This document shows positions 58,701 to 64,000 of a stretch of 64,000 nucleotides of DNA, piece by piece. The notes under the pieces were generated by a model that saw only the letters and a program-made list of their open reading frames with translations, ran no database searches and was not told where the DNA came from. This DNA comes from Apis mellifera (Eukaryota > Arthropoda > Insecta > Hymenoptera > Apidae): the NCBI RefSeq assembly GCF_003254395.2, contig NC_037640.1:11543789-11607788 (forward strand), in the 5' to 3' direction. The position numbers and the translations under genes are program-made. How positions within the stretch are numbered: position 1 is the stretch's first letter; every line of letters begins with the position of its first letter.

Positions 58701-60925
58701 CACCAACTTCGCGCGCATACTGCCTTTCGTATATCCGAGGCAACTTTTTCTCAATCTCGCTAAGGTCTTAACGTCAACGTCCATCGTACCAACCGAGGCG
58801 CGCGACATTATCGACCGAATTTTGTACACTCGTGACTTCCATTCGATTCGCCGCGTCTCGTAATTCGTCGGAAGAAAACGTTCCACGGATACGTACAACG
58901 TAATTCCATTGAAAGAAAAAACTTTTTAATTTCGAAAATTTTACTTATTGTTATTCTTCTTCGGTTTGAAAAGCTCGTAACGACCAATCCTTTTTTATTT
59001 ATTTATTTTTTTTTCGCGGGAAAACGAGCTTACGAAAAACACCAGCCGTGTTTCATCATCCACCCGATACCTGCGAGAAACTACGCTCGCCGGGCAAACC
59101 GACTTATCTCGCCGCCGTCTTTTTTTCATTGGCTTCGCGTTCGCGCGGCGGGGAAAAAAAGGAGGAGGGGGGAGTGAGAGGGGAGGGAAAAAAGAAAAAA
59201 ACGCGGCGATTCATAAACAAACCTGCGATCGGCACAGAATCGGCGTCGTATTGAATAATGCATTCGTCTACTACGGATTGGTATAATGTCGCTTTTGCAC
59301 ATGGAAAAAAAAATGACTTAACGAGTGGTCGACCTTATTGTGACTCATTAACCAATGAAATAGGAGTGCGGGCCTCGCTATATCGCAAGTACCAAAGATC
59401 TTTATAACTCCATCGGTGTATAATATAAAAAATACGTCCGTTGTATTAAATTAGCTTAGAATTTTAGAGATTAGCTGTCGAGCGTTAAATGATTTTTTAA
59501 ACAATTCCTCCAAGTCTCCTCGAACGAAGAGAATCCAAAGAGAGAGAGAGAGGCTAATAATCGGATACGAGAAGAGAGAGAAAGACGAAACGTTTGAAGA
59601 GGATCCCGCGGTTGTTCCTAGCCGTTACCAGAAGCGCGATGGACGATCGACGGGATGAATTACGACGACAGAAATCGTCGGCGCACCATCACGAGCATCC
59701 TTGCGTCGGAATGATGTCATTTGACCCTGACACGTGCAGCGAGCGAGTACCGGTATTCGAAATGCCCGGCCGCCGCCATTCGACTCGAGAGAAAACGCGT
59801 TCCCTCGAAAGGTGCATGACACTGCGCACTCCTTCGTCACTGGAAGCAAACACAGGGATAAGTTCCAACTCTTTTGGTCGATATCAGCTCACCAGAAATT
59901 CTCTTCCAAGCTTCATTTCGATAAATCATAAAATTGGAATTAATTATTGCTTAAAGTTGTTGTAAAATTTTGAAATAGAGCGAGTTTTAAAATTAATCTT
60001 AGGTTTAATTAAATTTAGGAAAAGAAAGGAAACTGGTGATGGATTAAATCAGATGACACGCGATTATAAGTGTGTGAGGTCGATTCTCACGGACAAGTTA
60101 GCTGGCCTTATTTAACTTGCTCGTCTCGATGATACGACGATCGATGGATCTTCGAAGGAAATTCCATCAAGATCACGGACTCTGGATCGTCGATTAACGA
60201 TTCGTCTTTTCTTCTCTCTTTGTTCAATGCTTGCTCGAGGAGAGGGGAAACGTGTATAGAAATATCATTCCAGATTACATCGCGCTCCGCTCTTGGGAGG
60301 GGGGGAAGAAGAAATATTATTCTTCGATAATGAACGAATATTTGCGAAAACAATATACACCGACGAGTAAGTTTAATTGGCAATGAAACGCAAAGTGACG
60401 TATGAACTTGTATCTAATTCGCCGTCCAAGGATACATAATAACGCAATAATGACCTCATCTTGGGAATACTTGAAATTTTCTGTATCTCTGAGAGGAAAA
60501 TATTTGTAACGTTAATCGAGGATACGCGCATTCTTTATCCTCCTCGGATAAATAAAATAAAACGCGTTTATTTAAACTCAAATTTATTATTTCGAAATTC
60601 GAAAAGAAGGAGAAAAAATAATAATAATAATAATAGTACGGTATTATTATATATCGGGAAGCGAGAGACGTAACGGACCGTGTGTTTATTGGCACAGTTT
60701 CGTTCGAAGAAAACGCGGAGTTAAGGCACGGTTACGCACTATCGATAACTATTTACCGAAACGTGGCCGCGTTGTTTACATACGGTTTTGCCAAGTTGCG
60801 GTGATTATGGCGCCAAGTATCACCGGGAAACGTGACTAAGCGCGTGATATTATCCGTCCCTGCTGGAAGGAATAAGGGAAACAAAGCGGTCTAGGAAACG
60901 TGCGGCAAAACTACACTGCTATTAA
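55746..60925. other. 5.2 kb gene-free stretch
   Basis: A (CG) tract with flanking GTGC at 55754-55770, AT-rich sequence to about 57800, a GC-rich patch at 57830-58200 (includes GGTGACGTCCCTAACCTAAC), and AT-rich sequence beyond. Plus frames 58215-58586 and 59594-59965 are unrecognised and their peptides show no family feature. GTGAGGTCGATTCTCAC near 60075 looks like a tRNA T-arm but no tRNA body surrounds it. Confidence 0.5.
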
Positions 60926-61095
60926 TACGGGGTGAGTCAATCAAGAGAGTATATTTCCTATTTCTAATAAACTCGTTGAAATTTTACTCGATATTTATTC
61001 GATCGAGGAATATAAAGATAGGAGAGAATATCGAGATAAAGGTGTTTTATAGAAAAAAAAAACGTGTATCTCTATTTTCGTTGACTCACCTTGTA
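60926..61095. mobile_element. 170-bp Tc1/mariner-like MITE
   Basis: TA then CGGGGTGAGTCAA at the left (60926-60940), and TTGACTCACCTTG then TA at the right (61081-61095). The termini match as inverted repeats at 11 of 13 positions, with weaker complementarity (AA.A.AG..ATA) continuing inward. A TA target duplication with CARGGTG-type ends is typical of Tc1/mariner non-autonomous elements in insects. The interior has no coding capacity. Confidence 0.7.
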
Positions 61096-62640
61096 TCGAT
61101 CTCTTTCCTTCCCCCCCCCCCTCTCCTTTAAATTTAAAATTATCGAGACGAAAATCTTCGTCCGAATGGAAAATTAAAAACTTTCGAATCGTCGAAACTG
61201 TCCTGGATTAAAAAATAAATAAATAAATAAATGGCTCGATGTTACAATAATACGAATCGTGAATACAAAGACAAGGCAGGAGATCAGTCTCCGTCCGAAA
61301 GATAAGAGTAAGAAAAATATAAAATAAAAAGCATCGATAAACACATCGACGATCGTCGAATGCTTCCACGAATTGCCGTTTTTATCGGCCGATTATTGGC
61401 CGACGGTCACGGTCCAGAGGCGCCCTTCGAAATTTTTCGACCGCCCCGAGAGAGAGAGAGAAACGGGTCAGACAGAAGTTCAGACTTAGCTTAGATGCTG
61501 CGCTGGTGACGCAGCTACCAGCAGATACCAATGGTCGAGGAAATTGCACGGGTTAAAGGGCGACCGAGGCTAGGAGATTCGATCGACGCCGATGCGCGTC
61601 TCTTGGGCCGCGCGCGCGCGCGCACGCACCAACACGGGCGGCCGGGTGCATGCCTGCCGGTGTGATTGACATCGGTAAGTATGCCATGGCCGACCGCTCG
61701 CAACGCGCTGGTACGAACGACTGCAGCGCTGCCCACACCGCCGCGTTACGAATACATACAGGCGTCTAACAGCGCCATCCGTCTCTATGGAGAGGAAAAA
61801 CTTGGTCCGCCTCGAGAAAAAAATTTCCTGGACCTGATCTTTCGAAGCTTCGATTGTCATTTGTTTATCCCTCCTCCTGCTCCTCCTTCCCCCTCGTGGA
61901 AGCATGAATCGAGGAGGGGGGAGGTGAGGGGCTCTCGCAATCGATAAAGGAGTATAACAGGTGGTACCGGGATTGTGTGCGATGGGCGTGTTGTTGTTTG
62001 TTTTGGGGATTATGCGGAGGAAGAGGTTGAAATGATAGTTTCAGGGAGAGGGGATATTCGAGGCGTCACTTTTGAGGAGGGAAATAGAAATTCTTGAGAT
62101 TATCAAATTATCAGATATTTTTTTCGTAGTGTTTCTTGTTGTATAGTTGACCTATATAGTAGATCCTGTACGGGTATCGAAACGAAGAAGTTTATATATT
62201 CGTATATATATATGTATCTCGCCGTGAAAAAGGCCGTACTTCACGGAACAACGTTCGATACGTGGACGGTAGTGAAGCGAAGCCATTCACTTCGTGTAAA
62301 CTCTATTGCAATATCGTAAGAAAATTTAAATTCCTTTACGTTCGTGGTGATCCGTAAGCCGGTTTACCTAGCCGACATTCCTACGCACAAAGTTACTACA
62401 CCGTGGTTAAATGTAAAAGTTCATCATTCACGCGTTGCGTTGCGTAACCACCGGTCGATGTGTATAACCGTCGTTCCTCGTCGATTGTCGATTCGCAGAT
62501 AACGCGAATCCGCCCTTCGATCGAAGAGAGAGAGAGAGTGGAAGGAAAGAGATTCTCGCCTTTTCGTTTTCTTTTTTTTCGATTTTAATCTCTCTCGAAA
62601 TCGAGATCGAAGTGCACGCGGTGACACGCGTGACGTAATG
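61096..62640. other. Gene-free stretch with GC patch 61380-61960
   Basis: Contains (AAAT)n near 61215-61234, a (CG) tract at 61607-61621, and overlapping Arg/Ala-rich frames on both strands (61515-61947) that I read as composition shadows. The rest is AT-rich. Confidence 0.5.
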
Positions 62641-62789
62641 TAACCCTGTTCCACGAAGGACGCGGTTTTCACCAGAGTTCGATCTTCCTGTAAGATGGTG
62701 TCGTTTTCGAGGCGGGCCGTGGAACCGGTATGCCGAAACGTGCGCGAGGACGAGGAGGCGAGGAGGCGAGGAGGGGAGAGGAGTGGAGA

Positions 62790-62808
62790 GGGGTGGGGTG
62801 GGGTGGGG
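62790..62808 (+). other. G-quadruplex motif (G4T)3G4
   Basis: Four G4 runs with single-T loops on the plus strand (62790-62793, 62795-62798, 62800-62803, 62805-62808), inside a GA-rich patch. One-base-loop parallel quadruplexes of this type are the most stable known. Confidence 0.85.
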
Positions 62809-62819
62809 AGGCAGAAAGA

Positions 62820-64000
62820 GGATTCGATGTCATGTGCGATGACGACGAACAGCAAGGTCCCTCTCCCGTACTTTTACTTTCGTCGCTTCCATAATTTCAT
62901 CTCTCTTTACATCTTCGATAATGAATTTGCTCGATTAGCTGGCTGGGGTTAAGCTGCGTGTATAGAATCGTAACGATATATAGGCGATATTGTTTTGAAT
63001 CTTTCGACGTATTCGCTGCCAACCAACAACGAGCATTATTTTCATCGAATCCGAATAAAGGCGTTTTTTTTTTTTGCATCGCGAAAAGTTGATGGGATTT
63101 GTTAGGGAAGATCGATTCGATCCGTTATTATCGATAAACGGAAAATTGAATACATTCAACTTGCATAGATGAACGCAAACATTGGGGAATGAAATTACAT
63201 AATTTGCTGCTGGCAACGAGCGGGTTAACATTAGGAAGCGGAAGAAAATTAATTGGCTGTTGGGTAATAGGATGGGTTAAAATAAAATCGTGTTGTCCCG
63301 GTATTATAGTTTATTTTAATTGTTATAACGTTTTTCGTTTTCGAAAACGTTATATTTATATATATATATACTCGATCTCTCGTAACGATGAATTTTTCTC
63401 TTCCCGTGAGTCGAATTAAATAAGTAAACAAATATACGGGCAGGGAATGAAGCGAGAGAGAGAGAGAGAGAGGGAAAGTTTGCGAAGAAAAAGAAGAAGA
63501 GAAGAAGAGCAGGAGGAAGAACGAAAGGAGGAAGGAAAGACGAGGATGGAGAGAAAAAAAACTTTCGTCCGACCAAACTTTCATTACTTTCTTATCTCTT
63601 ACGAGCGAAACACTGACCAACCCAGCCAATTCTATCCTTCTCGCTCCGACGCACGGCAGGAGATGCGCGACAAGGATCGCGCGTCGACAATTATCGGGTA
63701 TGGTGTGTATAACCGATGGCGATCGAAAGTGAAATCGCAACAAGAAGAAAAGAGCGACGAGACAGGACTCGTCTTCTTCTTCTTCTTCTTCGCTTCTTTA
63801 TTTGGAGCTCGATTTTTCCTCTCTCCTCCCCACCTCTCGACCCTCCACTTACGTAACTATACGCGCGGGGTTAATCGAGGATTTTACACGGACTCTTCCG
63901 CGTCGATCCCGTGCACACGTAATATCGATTTTTTTCATCGCGATATCCTTTACTTTTTCCAACGTTTGCCCGCGTCGTTGCTCGGTCGGTATAATATGAT
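62820..64000. other. Gene-free right end
   Basis: AT-rich sequence with a (TA) run near 63355-63370, a GA-rich block at 63450-63555 ((GA) tract 63452-63471) and a (CTT)n run near 63772-63792. The minus frame 63249-63743 is the Leu/Ser/Phe translation of the GA block. No exon recognised. Confidence 0.5.

Noticed and set aside
59594..59965. 123-codon plus frame with a mixed peptide
   Set aside because: Composition is fairly balanced, but there is no recognised family, an overlapping minus frame exists, and the 3' end runs into AT-rich sequence. Insufficient to call a gene.
60065..60100. tRNA-like T-arm (GTGAG-GTCGATT-CTCAC)
   Set aside because: The 5-bp stem and 7-nt loop fit, but the loop has G for the first T and no D-arm, anticodon arm or acceptor stem pairs upstream.
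62695..62952. ATG-initiated 85-codon frame at the G-quadruplex patch
   Set aside because: The start context is acceptable, but the middle is a GA/G-rich repeat translation and the tail is AT-rich. No homology recognised.
1..64000. Operon, ribosome-binding-site or bacterial gene structure
   Set aside because: No coding density, no intron-free long frames and widespread microsatellites: the window is not prokaryotic or organellar.
1..64000. Known insect microRNAs and spliceosomal, 5S or ribosomal RNAs
   Set aside because: I scanned for remembered mature sequences and core motifs (for example let-7, miR-1, miR-184, U6, U1) and saw none. A covariance-model search would be needed to exclude diverged ones.

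Overview
The window reads as nuclear DNA from an insect, most likely a hymenopteran and perhaps a bee. The basis is an AT-rich background (TTCGAAA, ATTATAAT) with very frequent CpG even far from any gene, many GA/CT-biased GC islands, and short degenerate DNA-transposon remnants. This is inference from base composition; no gene, rRNA or tRNA pins down the species. I found no exon I can assign to a known protein on either strand. The open frames are short, compositionally biased (Ser/Pro/Arg-rich, poly-Tyr-Ile or poly-Glu) and mostly lack an ATG. The window is therefore best read as intergenic DNA and/or large introns and 5' leader of a gene lying mostly outside it.

Layout. 1-1262: tandem array A, with a single related copy of part of it outside the array at 2083-2172. 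2.2-4.5 kb: unique sequence with a GA-rich island. 4.53-6.15 kb: array B. 6.2-16.6 kb: gene-free unique sequence with GC islands, a G-quadruplex motif and several palindromes. 16.67-18.72 kb: array C. 19.35-20.53 kb: two inverted copies of a roughly 100-bp element, then a perfect 13-bp stem-loop. 21.59-23.32 kb: array D, a trimer repeated twice. 25.4 kb: a codon-like open stretch. 26.6 and 27.3 kb: a dispersed pair. 28.0, 31.3 and 32.4 kb: a dispersed triplet carrying a hairpin and a forkhead-like site. 33.8 kb: a compositionally distinct segment. 34-39.8 kb: gene-free, with poly-G runs, a G-quadruplex motif and a (TC)27 microsatellite. 39.8-41.5 kb: array E. 42.9 kb: a perfect 17-bp-arm palindrome. 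43.32-43.75 kb: a TTAA-flanked MITE. 47.5-49.5 kb: array F with a 439-bp near-identical duplication. 49.9-51.3 kb: GC-rich, possibly regulatory. 52.2-55.75 kb: the strongest candidate promoter/5'-leader block, with Z-DNA-prone tracts, an 84-nt homopurine run and a TATA-like box. 60.93-61.10 kb: a tiny Tc1/mariner-like MITE. 62.79 kb: a (G4T)3G4 motif.

The main result is structural. Six tandem arrays with six visibly different monomers (about 80-300 bp) occupy roughly 10 kb of 64 kb, and at least four show higher-order organisation, meaning multimers that were themselves copied. Three low-copy dispersed elements and two non-autonomous transposons complete the picture. No undescribed protein-based system is visible.
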